DNA from: Paenibacillus sp. LHD-38
Lineage (GTDB): Bacteria > Bacillota > Bacilli > Paenibacillales > Paenibacillaceae
Length of the DNA stretch: 64,000 nt
NCBI RefSeq assembly: GCF_031157315.1
Contig: NZ_JAVIFU010000024.1
Span: 1 to 64,000 of the forward strand
Reading direction: 5' to 3'
Part shown: one piece after another, positions 48,408 to 56,651 of the stretch
Layout: every line of letters begins with the position of its first letter
How positions within the stretch are numbered: the stretch's first letter is position 1
Program-made: the position numbers and the translations under genes
Notes under the pieces: model-generated
What the model saw: only the letters and a program-made list of their open reading frames with translations
Told to the model about the DNA's origin: nothing
Databases searched by the model: none

Positions 48408-51161
48408 ATGGTTACCAATACAGTACATGCTTCACAGGTTAGCATTCCCCGGGCTGAATATCCTCGTCCCGATTGGCAGCGGGCGGATTGGCTGAATTTA
48501 AACGGAGTTTGGTCCTTTGCGTTTGATCACGAAGATCAAGGATTGGCTGCTGATTGGCATAAATCCAAAGGACAGTCCCTTTCATCCGAAATTACGGTTC
48601 CTTTCTCATGGTCAAGCTCATTGTCCGGCATCGGCAGCAATGACAAAGGAATTGCCTGGTATAACAAAGAGGTGGAATGGGCGCCTGTGTCTGCGGATTC
48701 CAGATTATTTATCCGTTTCGGCGCGGTTGACTATAAATCAGACATTTGGGTGAATGGTACAGCAATCGGCTCGCATTCAGGAGGCTACGGTACTTTTGAA
48801 TTTGATGTAACCGATGTCTGGTCCTTCGACGACATCAACTCGATTACAGTTCGAGTCGAAGACTTCGACCATAGCTATCAAGGTCGAGGCAAGCAGGGCT
48901 ATGGTGAAATCCGCGGCATATGGCAGCCGGTGTGGTTGGAAGCCCGTCCGCAAAACTATGTGCGCGATTCGAAGTTTACAACGAGTATCGACGGCATGAT
49001 TCAAGTTACTACGACGGTTGTTGCGCAGAAAGCAGGAAAGGCGGAGCTTTCGTTTATTTTCGCAGAAGGAGCCGTTACACATAAAACGGAAGCAGAGCTG
49101 ACAGAAGGAAGCAATGTCATTCAAGCTGCCTTCGTTATTGCCGAGCCTAAGCTTTGGAGCCCGGAATCGCCTTATTTGTATGAAGGCGAGGTTCTATTGA
49201 CCAGCAATGGGCAATATGATTCCATCAGCACCTATTTTGGCGTTCGCGAGATCTCGACAGCAATCGTTGGAGATCGCAGCTACCGCTGGATTACGCTAAA
49301 TGGCAAGCCTGTTTACTTAAACGGAACACTGGATCAATCGTTCCACCCGACCGGATTTTTTACTTATCCGTCCGATCAAGAGATGCAGGATGAAATCTAC
49401 CTTATGAAGCGCCTGGGCTTGAACTTTGTGCGTATCCATATTAAGCCTGAAGAACCACGCAAGCTTTACTGGGCGGATAAGCTGGGTATTTTGGTCATGG
49501 AAGACATGCCTTGTTTCTGGGGAGATCCGGATGAGCAGGCAAGACAATCCTATGAAAGCGAAGCGCGGGAAGTTATTGACCGGGATTATAATCACCCGTC
49601 GATATTCTCTTGGGTCATGTTCAATGAGACCTGGGGCCTCAAGACGGACAGCGCGGCGTCTTCGCTCACGACAGACGTCACGCATCCGAATAATTACTTG
49701 CCGCAAACGCAGGAATGGGTTCGCTCCATGTATCATTGGGCAAAGCAGGTTGACCCTACCCGCATAGTGGAAGACAATTCGCCTTGCAACTATGATCATG
49801 TCGAATCCGATCTCAACACCTGGCATTTCTACATCAATGGCTACAATGAACTTCGCAGCCATGTAACCGAAGTAGTGGAAAAGACGCATGTCGGCTCAAC
49901 CTTCAACTATATCGGCGGCAACGAGCAATCGGATGCACCGTTAATGAACAGCGAATGCGGCAACGTATGGGGGATTGAAGGCGGGGCAGGCGAAAGCGAC
50001 TTGGCTTGGCATTACCGCTATATGATGAACGAATTCCGTCGTCATGATAAAATGTGCGGTTTCGTATTCACCGAGTTCCGCGATGTTGTTAATGAATATA
50101 ACGGATATTACCGTTTGGATGGAACGGATAAACATTTTGGCTATGAATGGTTTGTGCCAGGCATGACGGTGGCTGATTTGCATTCGCCGGATTTTGTCGT
50201 CATAGACGCTCCTCCTTGCCAGACATTGAAAGCAGGCGCCAATGTGACGTTGGAGCTTCTTCGTTCCAGCTTCTCTGATCGTTACCATGGTCAATCGCTT
50301 CAGCTTGCTTGGGAGCTTTGGTATGATAATTTAGGCTCGCGTGTCGTGCATGATTTCGGTAATCAAACGGTGGAGTGGAACGGCTATGGCGTAGACTCAT
50401 TAACGTCGCTTAACTTGCTGATGCCTCAGCAGGATGCGGTAGCGGTGCTCGCGGTTCGTCTTTTGACGCCTCAAGGCGTAACGGTTACTCGCAACTTCAT
50501 CACGTTTGACGTGCGCGCCGGCAAAGTTAACGGCACATATGCAACAGATGGCAATGTCGTCAGCGTACCAGTGGCCAGCTTCTCTGACAGCGAATGGGCA
50601 TACAGCTGGAACGCGCTGCAGGAGCAAAAGGCGAATGGCGGAGAGACGGGTCATTTCACCTACGACATACAGCTCCCGGCTGTCACGGAGCAAGCAGCAA
50701 TCTATGACATCGAGCTCATCTTTGAAGCTAGCTCCAAAAGGCTGCTGAAGCGTAATTTGGAAGGCGGCATTCAGAAAAAGCTGGATATCTCCTTTATGCA
50801 TGGTGCATTAGATGAGCCGGAGTATAACATGAACACCTACTATATGACGGATTCAAAGCGCCATGAAGGAAAACTCAATGTCATCATTGACGGTGAGCAG
50901 GTAGAAACAATCATACTCAGCGATAATCCAGCCGATAGCCGAGGCGTGTTATCCTGGCATTATCAAGCAGTTAGCAATAAGCTGGAGGAAGCGGGCTCTT
51001 ACGGCTACCTCTGCAAGGTTCTTCTGCCTAGCACACTCACAGCGAAGCTGAATGCAAGCCGAAGCTTTAAGCTTCAATTGGCTGCCGAGGATGGCGGATT
51101 GGCGCTTTATGGACGCAATGCGGGCCGTTACCCAATCGATATTATCGTTCACAGCAAATAA
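48408..51161 (+). CDS. Glycoside hydrolase family 2 (beta-galactosidase/beta-glucuronidase type)
   Basis: A 917-residue retaining glycosidase, without a signal peptide. The N-terminal jelly-roll (WLNLNGVWSFAFD, GYGTFEFDVTD), an Ig-like domain, and the TIM barrel are recognisable. The acid/base Glu407 is in VMFNETWGL and the likely nucleophile Glu516 in MNSECGNVWG. The C-terminal 250 residues form an additional beta-rich region not typical of short GH2 proteins. The gene diverges from the sugar sensor, so it is probably a target of the two-component system. Confidence 0.92.
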   Translation: MVTNTVHASQVSIPRAEYPRPDWQRADWLNLNGVWSFAFDHEDQGLAADWHKSKGQSLSSEITVPFSWSSSLSGIGSNDKGIAWYNKEVEWAPVSADSRLFIRFGAVDYKSDIWVNGTAIGSHSGGYGTFEFDVTDVWSFDDINSITVRVEDFDHSYQGRGKQGYGEIRGIWQPVWLEARPQNYVRDSKFTTSIDGMIQVTTTVVAQKAGKAELSFIFAEGAVTHKTEAELTEGSNVIQAAFVIAEPKLWSPESPYLYEGEVLLTSNGQYDSISTYFGVREISTAIVGDRSYRWITLNGKPVYLNGTLDQSFHPTGFFTYPSDQEMQDEIYLMKRLGLNFVRIHIKPEEPRKLYWADKLGILVMEDMPCFWGDPDEQARQSYESEAREVIDRDYNHPSIFSWVMFNETWGLKTDSAASSLTTDVTHPNNYLPQTQEWVRSMYHWAKQVDPTRIVEDNSPCNYDHVESDLNTWHFYINGYNELRSHVTEVVEKTHVGSTFNYIGGNEQSDAPLMNSECGNVWGIEGGAGESDLAWHYRYMMNEFRRHDKMCGFVFTEFRDVVNEYNGYYRLDGTDKHFGYEWFVPGMTVADLHSPDFVVIDAPPCQTLKAGANVTLELLRSSFSDRYHGQSLQLAWELWYDNLGSRVVHDFGNQTVEWNGYGVDSLTSLNLLMPQQDAVAVLAVRLLTPQGVTVTRNFITFDVRAGKVNGTYATDGNVVSVPVASFSDSEWAYSWNALQEQKANGGETGHFTYDIQLPAVTEQAAIYDIELIFEASSKRLLKRNLEGGIQKKLDISFMHGALDEPEYNMNTYYMTDSKRHEGKLNVIIDGEQVETIILSDNPADSRGVLSWHYQAVSNKLEEAGSYGYLCKVLLPSTLTAKLNASRSFKLQLAAEDGGLALYGRNAGRYPIDIIVHSK

Positions 51162-51170
51162 TCCTTAAAG

Positions 51171-51205
51171 AAAGAGGCAGCTGCGACTAGCTGTCTCTTT
51201 TCTTA
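51171..51205 (+). terminator. Intrinsic terminator after the GH2 gene
   Basis: AAAGAGGCAGCT/AGCTGTCTCTTT pairs with one G-T pair and a 6-nt loop, then a T-rich tail. Confidence 0.85.
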
Positions 51206-51310
51206 TAGGTTCACCGGTATAAAAAGTTACGATTTTGTTAACGGATAGAGTGAAAATGAACGAATAGGATCGTGTAAAATAAAAGGAGAAAATAAAGGGG
51301 GTACATAGAG

Positions 51311-51430
51311 ATGAACGTTCCTGCTGGCGTTTGGATTTTTTCAGGTATTATCGTTGTATTGCTCACGTGGCTGACCTTATGGGTTACAAAAAAAGCTTAT
51401 TCCAAAAAGTGGGATGAATCCGATCAGTAA
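51311..51430 (+). CDS. Small single-pass membrane protein (39 residues)
   Basis: A short frame encodes MNVPAGVWIFSGIIVVLLTW, then a Lys-rich AYSKKWDESDQ tail. One hydrophobic helix (about residues 7-26) and a charged cytosolic end are plain. AAGGGGG lies 9-11 nt before ATG, and a terminator follows 41 nt after the stop. The KAYSKKWD end resembles YtzI-type small proteins of Bacilli. The role is unknown. Confidence 0.7.
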   Translation: MNVPAGVWIFSGIIVVLLTWLTLWVTKKAYSKKWDESDQ

Positions 51431-51471
51431 TTTATAATTGCGAGATTTCAAATAAATAAATGGGACAACAG

Positions 51472-51503
51472 ACTTTTTGGCTAAACGGCTAAAAAGTTTT
51501 TTT
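51472..51503 (+). terminator. Intrinsic terminator after the 39-residue gene
   Basis: ACTTTTT/AAAAAGT with an inner GC/GC pair is followed by seven T residues. Confidence 0.75.
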
Positions 51504-51678
51504 GCAAATATAAGAAAGTATAAATTTTAAAGTTATACTATGCTTATATTTCACCGCGAAACGAGCTTTTGCCGCCAAGGACGGCGTCAGCCGTTTGCGC
51601 TTGTTTCATTTTATTGGTCATATAATAACGTTGGAAATTCGTGTATAATGTGGGTATTATTTTTGAAGGAGCTGCCTA

Positions 51679-53061
51679 TTGTTGAACGCAAATGTTTATG
51701 AACCATCGCTTGTACATAAGAAAGAAGGGCGCTATTATGCGCTGTCGCTTATTTTTAGCATTTTCGTATATTTAGGATTGTTCTTTTCTATTATTTTTAT
51801 GTTCCTGATTCCCGTACTGATTTTATTGCCGTTATTTGCGCAAGCGATTATGATGGCGAACATTCGGATCAACGGTGTACGAATAACGCCTCGACAGTTT
51901 CCGGAGGTATTCGCAATCGCGCAAGAGCAATGTGCCAAGATGGGTTTTCCGGTTGTTCCAGATTTATACGTGATGGAATCGAGCGGGGTATTGAATGCAT
52001 TCGCTTCGCGGTTTTTTGGACGTAATATGGTAGTGCTTTATTCCGACTTGTTTGAGCTGATCCAATCGGGCGGCGAGAAGGAGCTGGCTTTCGTGATCAC
52101 GCATGAGCTGGCACACATCAAACGCAATCATATGACTAAACAGCTGTTTATTATTCCGGCAATGTGGCTGCCTTTTCTTGGGGAGGCCTATTCTAGGGCA
52201 TGCGAGTATACATGCGATCGCATGGCGGCTTATTTTATTCAAGACGCAGAAGCCGCGATGAACGGGCTTACGGTATTAGCGATAGGAAAAACGCTCTACA
52301 AGCGGGTCGATCGCGAAGAGTATTTAGTGCAAAGCAGCTATGAGAAAGGCTTGTTTGTTTGGTTAGCGGAGAAGCTTTCGACCCATCCGCCTTTGCCGAG
52401 GCGTATCCATGCGGTTCAGTCTTTTACAGGTCAAGCTTCCAGCATTGTTTTTCCATCATCGCGAATTGGAATGATCATCGCGCTGGTAGCGGGAGTTGTT
52501 CTAATCGGATCGATCTCTATCGGGGTTATATTCTCCAAATCGATAGCTACCTTTATTAGCACGATTGCCGAGACATCATCAGACGAAGAGCTTCTTGCCG
52601 CAGCCTCAGAGGCTGATCTGGAACGCGTAGAATCGTTGCTGACTTCAGGCATAAGTCCGAATGCTGCGGACGAGGAAGGATGGACGGCTTTAATGTGGGC
52701 GGCTCAGTTGAATGATACTGCCATGGGTACAACGTTAATAAAAGCAGGAGCCAGTCTTGATTTAGTGGAGCAAAACTATGAAGAAACGGCTTTAACGATT
52801 GCCTTATATAACGGAAGCGCGGATATGGTCATTCTGCTGCTTGACGAAGGCGCTAACCCGGATTTACAGGACAGCTCGGGCTGGACACCGTTAATGACTG
52901 CTGCCAGCAAAGGCGAAATAGATTTCGTTAAGCTGCTGCTTGAAGCAGGGGCAGATCCTTTAATATCGGATGATACGGGTTATACAGCTGCGGACTACGC
53001 ATTGGAATATGGTTTCGAGGAGCTTGCATTGCTGCTTGAAGAAATAGGGGAGCAGATATGA
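51679..53061 (+). CDS. M48 metalloprotease fused to ankyrin repeats
   Basis: A 460-residue membrane protein. Two N-terminal hydrophobic helices (about residues 25-60) precede an M48 peptidase domain with HELAH (His142, Glu143, His146) and Glu176 as third zinc ligand (RACEYTCDRMAA). A third membrane helix (about residues 267-290, IGMIIALVAGVVLIGSISIG) leads to four ankyrin repeats in the last 145 residues (GWTALMWAAQ, ALTIALYNGSADMVILLLDEG, GWTPLMTAASKG, GYTAADYALEYGF). Start is TTG 51679 after AAGGAG. The ankyrin domain could bind substrates or partners; the arrangement is uncommon. Confidence 0.88.
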   Translation: MLNANVYEPSLVHKKEGRYYALSLIFSIFVYLGLFFSIIFMFLIPVLILLPLFAQAIMMANIRINGVRITPRQFPEVFAIAQEQCAKMGFPVVPDLYVMESSGVLNAFASRFFGRNMVVLYSDLFELIQSGGEKELAFVITHELAHIKRNHMTKQLFIIPAMWLPFLGEAYSRACEYTCDRMAAYFIQDAEAAMNGLTVLAIGKTLYKRVDREEYLVQSSYEKGLFVWLAEKLSTHPPLPRRIHAVQSFTGQASSIVFPSSRIGMIIALVAGVVLIGSISIGVIFSKSIATFISTIAETSSDEELLAAASEADLERVESLLTSGISPNAADEEGWTALMWAAQLNDTAMGTTLIKAGASLDLVEQNYEETALTIALYNGSADMVILLLDEGANPDLQDSSGWTPLMTAASKGEIDFVKLLLEAGADPLISDDTGYTAADYALEYGFEELALLLEEIGEQI

Positions 53062-53065
53062 AAAA

Positions 53066-53097
53066 AAAGAAGCTTGATTGCTCAAGCTTCTTTCTTT
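53066..53097 (+). terminator. Intrinsic terminator after the M48-ankyrin gene
   Basis: AGAAGCTTGA/TCAAGCTTCT with a short loop is followed by TTCTTTT, beginning just after the TGA stop. Confidence 0.85.
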
Positions 53098-53127
53098 TAT
53101 GTATGTATTTGCTATTATTTAATAGGG

Positions 53128-53204
53128 TGGTCGGGACGACACGATTTGAACATGCGACCCCCTGGTCCCAAACCAGGTGCTCTACCAAGCTGAGCTACGT
53201 CCCG
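53128..53204 (-). tRNA. tRNA-Pro (TGG)
   Basis: A complete 77-nt cloverleaf on the - strand: acceptor CGGGACG/CGTCCCG, D-arm, anticodon stem CCTGG/CCAGG with TTTGGGA loop (anticodon TGG), T-arm with TTCAAAT, and encoded CCA end. Confidence 0.97.
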
Positions 53205-53213
53205 TAAAAAAAG

Positions 53214-53289
<76 letters not shown>

Positions 53290-53383
53290 ACGTCTTATTC
53301 GTTAAACACAAGATGTATTATTGCACAGAACCCAATATAATTGCAAGAGTTTTTTTAAAAATAATTTCAAAAGGGTGAGTGGG

Positions 53384-53724
53384 ATGAAAATCATATTGGC
53401 TCCTGGTTCCTTTATGGGCTCAGGGAACGCCTTTCAAATGATACAAGCCATGGAAGCAGGCATCCGTGCGGTACATCCGAATGCGGAGTTGGTTCAGCTT
53501 CCAATGGCTGACGGCGGTGAAGGGACGATGGAAATTTTGGTTCGCGCAAGCGGAGGCTTTTTTATAGCGGTGACAGTCCGTGATCCGTTAATTCGATGGA
53601 TCGAAGCGAGATACGGCGTACTGGGAGACGGATCGTGCCGGGTCCATGTACGATAGAAGAAGCAATGAGTCATTCCGAGGAATGGATGCAAGAGCGGATC
53701 TCGCATATTTTTAGTCTTTTATAG
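53384..53724 (+). pseudogene. Glycerate kinase remnant with internal deletion
   Basis: The first 85-90 codons from ATG 53384 match the N-terminus of glycerate kinase (MKIILAPGSFMGSGNAFQM, VQLPMADGGEGTMEILVRASGG, RYGVLGDG). The frame then breaks at 53656. From 53641 in a different frame, 27 codons ending at TAG 53722-53724 (GPCTIEEAMSHSEEW and so on) match the extreme C-terminus of the same family. About 260 residues are missing. A single deletion of the middle with a frame change explains this. It should not yield an active kinase. Confidence 0.85.
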
Positions 53725-53744
53725 TTTTTGTTTTGGGAAGCAAA

Positions 53745-53785
53745 AAGAAGCAGCTCCGCGATGCAGGAGCTGCTTCTTCATTTTC
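53745..53785. terminator. Terminator between glycerate kinase remnant and CNNM gene
   Basis: AAGAAGCAGCTCC and GGAGCTGCTTCTT pair over 13 bp with an 8-nt loop and T or A tracts on both sides; it serves the - strand gene and possibly the remnant. Confidence 0.9.
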
Positions 53786-53791
53786 TGTTAT

Positions 53792-55111
53792 TTAAGCGGT
53801 TTCGCCTTCCATGCTCTCTTCAAACTGCTGAATGAGCATTTCAACCTTACGGATCCGATTTTTGCTTGTTTCACGGATAATGAACTTATAATTTTCGTAA
53901 AAGTGCTCTTTGCCCGGTTTTGGATCGGGAACTTGACTGTACAACCAGCCGCCAACCGTATCCACATCTTCTTCCTCGAAGTTCATGCCGGTCAGATCGC
54001 TCAGCTCGCTAAGGGATACCTTACCGTCGAGCAGGTAGCAGTTGTCTGCCAGCTGTTCGATTTCCTTGCGTTCGTCAGCATCGAATTCATCTCGAATCTC
54101 ACCGACGATTTCTTCCAAAATGTCTTCGATCGTAATCAGGCCGGAAGTGCCGCCGTATTCATCAACGAGGATCGCGATATGGACGCGTTCGAGCTGCATA
54201 CGTTTAAGCAGCATTTTGACCGGTGTAACCTCGGACACGCTAAGTACGGGATGTACAAGCTTTTTGAAATCTAAATCACGGTCTGTTTCATATTCTAGGA
54301 AAAGCTGTTTCGTGTTTATCATGCCCACGATGTTATCCTTGCTCTCAAGCGCGACCGGGAAACGCGTATATTGTTCTTTCCGTATGATTTCCATGTTTTC
54401 GGATAACGATTTGTTTGTGAATAAACAGATCATATCGGTGCGGGGCACCATAATTTCTTTGGCTAACAATTCATCAAATGCGAAAATGCGGCTCACGTAG
54501 CCATACTCTGTATTGTTAATCTTTCCGCTTTGGTAGCTTTCGTTAAGAATAATTTGAATTTCTTCCTCCGAATGCGCTTCTTCATGCTCTGTGGCAGGCT
54601 TTAAACCGAACAGGCGAACCAGTGCGTTAGCCGAGCCGTTAAGCAACCAAATGAAAGGGTATAAAATTTTGTGGAACAAAATGATCGGTTTTGCGGTTAA
54701 GAAGCTGATAAACTCCGCTTTTTGGATTGCCCAGGTTTTTGGCGCGAGCTCTCCGACAACGACGTGCAGGAATGTTACCGAAATAAATGCGATGAAAAAG
54801 GATAGAATATGACTAATGTCATCATTTATTGCCAAACGCTCAAACAAGGGTAAAAGCATTTTTTCAACTGTCGGTTCTCCCAGCCAGCCAAGCCCTAGTG
54901 CTGTTATGGTAATACCTAATTGGCAGGCTGACAAGTAGGCATCCAGATTACTCGTAACCCGTTGAACGGCAAGCGCGTTCTTCCGGCCCTCAAGCACTAA
55001 CTGATCGATCCGACTGGAGCGAAGTCTAATGATGGCGAACTCCGTTGCGACGAAAAAAGCAGTTAATAAAATAAGAAGAGCAATCATGAATAAATTGAAT
55101 CCTATACCCAT
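53792..55111 (-). CDS. CNNM/CorC-family membrane protein (hemolysin-related)
   Basis: A 439-residue protein with an N-terminal DUF21 membrane domain (three or four helices, ITALGLGWLGEP), two CBS domains (KEIMVPRTDMICLF; HIAILVDEYGGTSGLITIEDILEEIVGEI), and a C-terminal CorC_HlyC domain. These proteins are linked to Mg2+ or other divalent cation transport in Bacilli and are often called hemolysin-like. It lies alone on the - strand between its promoter region and the terminator. Confidence 0.92.
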   Translation of the reverse strand: MGIGFNLFMIALLILLTAFFVATEFAIIRLRSSRIDQLVLEGRKNALAVQRVTSNLDAYLSACQLGITITALGLGWLGEPTVEKMLLPLFERLAINDDISHILSFFIAFISVTFLHVVVGELAPKTWAIQKAEFISFLTAKPIILFHKILYPFIWLLNGSANALVRLFGLKPATEHEEAHSEEEIQIILNESYQSGKINNTEYGYVSRIFAFDELLAKEIMVPRTDMICLFTNKSLSENMEIIRKEQYTRFPVALESKDNIVGMINTKQLFLEYETDRDLDFKKLVHPVLSVSEVTPVKMLLKRMQLERVHIAILVDEYGGTSGLITIEDILEEIVGEIRDEFDADERKEIEQLADNCYLLDGKVSLSELSDLTGMNFEEEDVDTVGGWLYSQVPDPKPGKEHFYENYKFIIRETSKNRIRKVEMLIQQFEESMEGETA

Positions 55112-55309
55112 TTTCGTTTCTCACTACCCTTTTATATTTATATTTTTGTATTCTTATGATCTACTATAACGAATGATTACAGCTTATGACAAACGCCGTA
55201 TCCAACGGTAACAGCCTTTTATGCGCTTTTAGAGCGATTTTACGAGATGGAAAAGCTTATTCTCATTGATTTTCGAGCCTTTACAAGTATCATTCTCCGG
55301 CATATGATG

Positions 55310-55323
55310 AGTTCATATGAACT
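55310..55323 (+). promoter_or_regulatory. Palindrome adjoining the -10 region before the DUF1836 gene
   Basis: AGTTCATATGAACT is a perfect 14-bp palindrome that directly precedes TATAAT (55324-55329); no clear -35 is visible. It is a candidate operator. Its GTTCAnnTGAAC core recurs at 59505-59516. Confidence 0.45.
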
Positions 55324-55366
55324 TATAATATAAGAATGTATGAAGAAAGCGCGAGGAGGAACGGAA

Positions 55367-56137
55367 ATGGAGTCCTTTACGCTTACTCGAAAAGAGATGG
55401 CATGCTTGCTGCACTCCTTGGATGGAAAGCATAATCAGAAGCCGCTGCAGGTGCTGCAAGCCGCATGGACCAAAACGCATCAATACGATTTGGAGAAGGG
55501 CGCGGGATTGCCTGCATTTCTGTCTACGCTGCTGCCTCCAATTATTGAGAAGCTTATAAAAGGCAATGAGTTGAAAGGCTTCTCGCTTCATGAGATTGCT
55601 GCGCTCGGCCAGTTAATCGAATATTCCAATCTGTCGATTACATCCATGCAAAATTGGGTAAAGCGAGATTTTAAACCTTATTTCGATTGTCCGAAAGCCG
55701 GAAAAAAATATTCTCTAAATCAAGCCGCATTATTATTCATTATTGATGATTTAAAGTCAAATCTTGATTTTGAATCTATTCGCAAGCTATTTGAGATCGT
55801 ATTTAAGAAGCCAGAGGACGAAATGGATGATTTAGTCGGTCCTTTAGAATTATATGCATCTTACACCAGTATGTTTGAAGAGCTGGATGCGAATAACGAT
55901 CAGCTTCTCGATATATCCGGTCATTTGAAGGAGAATCCGCATCAGGATTTATTGACGGAGCAGGCCATTCGTTTGTCTGCGAATCAATTTGCGAACAGGC
56001 TGCCGAATCTAACAGAGAATCAATGGGAGGCCGTGCGCAATATTTTGCTGATCTCGGTCATTTCGATACAAACGTCCTATTTTCATTCCTTGTCGAGACG
56101 TTATTGTAATGCGACTTTGTTTCTAAGTCCCGAATAA
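55367..56137 (+). CDS. DUF1836 domain protein
   Basis: A 256-residue protein. The first half has features of DUF1836 proteins (LHEIAALGQLIEYSNLSITSMQNWVKRDFKPYFDCPKAGKKYS), which look like MerR-type winged-helix sequences and may bind DNA; the second half has no known domain. ATG 55367 is chosen after GAGGAGGAA. A strong palindrome overlaps its promoter, which suggests autoregulation. The function is unknown. Confidence 0.8.
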   Translation: MESFTLTRKEMACLLHSLDGKHNQKPLQVLQAAWTKTHQYDLEKGAGLPAFLSTLLPPIIEKLIKGNELKGFSLHEIAALGQLIEYSNLSITSMQNWVKRDFKPYFDCPKAGKKYSLNQAALLFIIDDLKSNLDFESIRKLFEIVFKKPEDEMDDLVGPLELYASYTSMFEELDANNDQLLDISGHLKENPHQDLLTEQAIRLSANQFANRLPNLTENQWEAVRNILLISVISIQTSYFHSLSRRYCNATLFLSPE

Positions 56138-56160
56138 ATTAGTTCTATATAAAGCTAAAT

Positions 56161-56195
56161 AAGCTATCCGCCTCCTGTGGCTGGGTAGCTTTTTT
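56161..56195 (+). terminator. Intrinsic terminator after the DUF1836 gene
   Basis: AAGCTATCC/GGGTAGCTT, a 9-bp stem with one T-G pair, is followed by a T tract. Confidence 0.85.
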
Positions 56196-56221
56196 GCTTT
56201 TTTAGAGAGACCGAGGAGAGA

Positions 56222-56485
56222 ATGACGGATGGATTCAAAGGCATGGTTGGGGAGAACGGGAATTTGATCAGCGTATATACGGTCATTCTGAACTACTCGA
56301 ACGACACCATGAACGAGCGCTTAACCCATGACGCGAGTATCACTCAGAACAATTTGAATAAGGATGTATCCAGCGCAAACATTATTGTGCTCGTCAATGT
56401 TATTTTGCTCGCTGTGCTGCCGGCCATCATGATTTCAGGCTCCTCGCAGGATTTGAAGGAGAAGGCGTCTGTATTTAAGTTATAA
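56222..56485 (+). CDS. Small putative membrane protein, possibly a fragment
   Basis: An 87-residue frame with GAGGAG just upstream of ATG. Residues about 52-72 form one hydrophobic helix (IIVLVNVILLAVLPAIMISG). The region before it, with TMNERLTHDASITQNNLNKD, is polar and helix-like, as in the ligand domain of chemoreceptors or sensor proteins just before the second membrane helix. It could be a remnant of such a protein or a small membrane protein. A terminator follows. Low certainty. Confidence 0.4.
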   Translation: MTDGFKGMVGENGNLISVYTVILNYSNDTMNERLTHDASITQNNLNKDVSSANIIVLVNVILLAVLPAIMISGSSQDLKEKASVFKL

Positions 56486-56500
56486 ACAAAATAACCATAT

Positions 56501-56538
56501 AAAGGACGATTAGCCGTGAGCTGATCGTCCTTTGTTGC
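56501..56538 (+). terminator. Intrinsic terminator after the 87-residue frame
   Basis: AAAGGACGAT/ATCGTCCTTT with an inner AGC/GCT pair is followed by a T-rich tail. Confidence 0.85.
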
Positions 56539-56651
56539 TATTTCTGCCTGCTGCTTCGTAAAGAAAAAAGGATAAATCTGCAATATGACGAAATAAAACG
56601 AATGGTATTACCGATATCTATATCAATGACATAACGTCCATAGGAGAAAAA

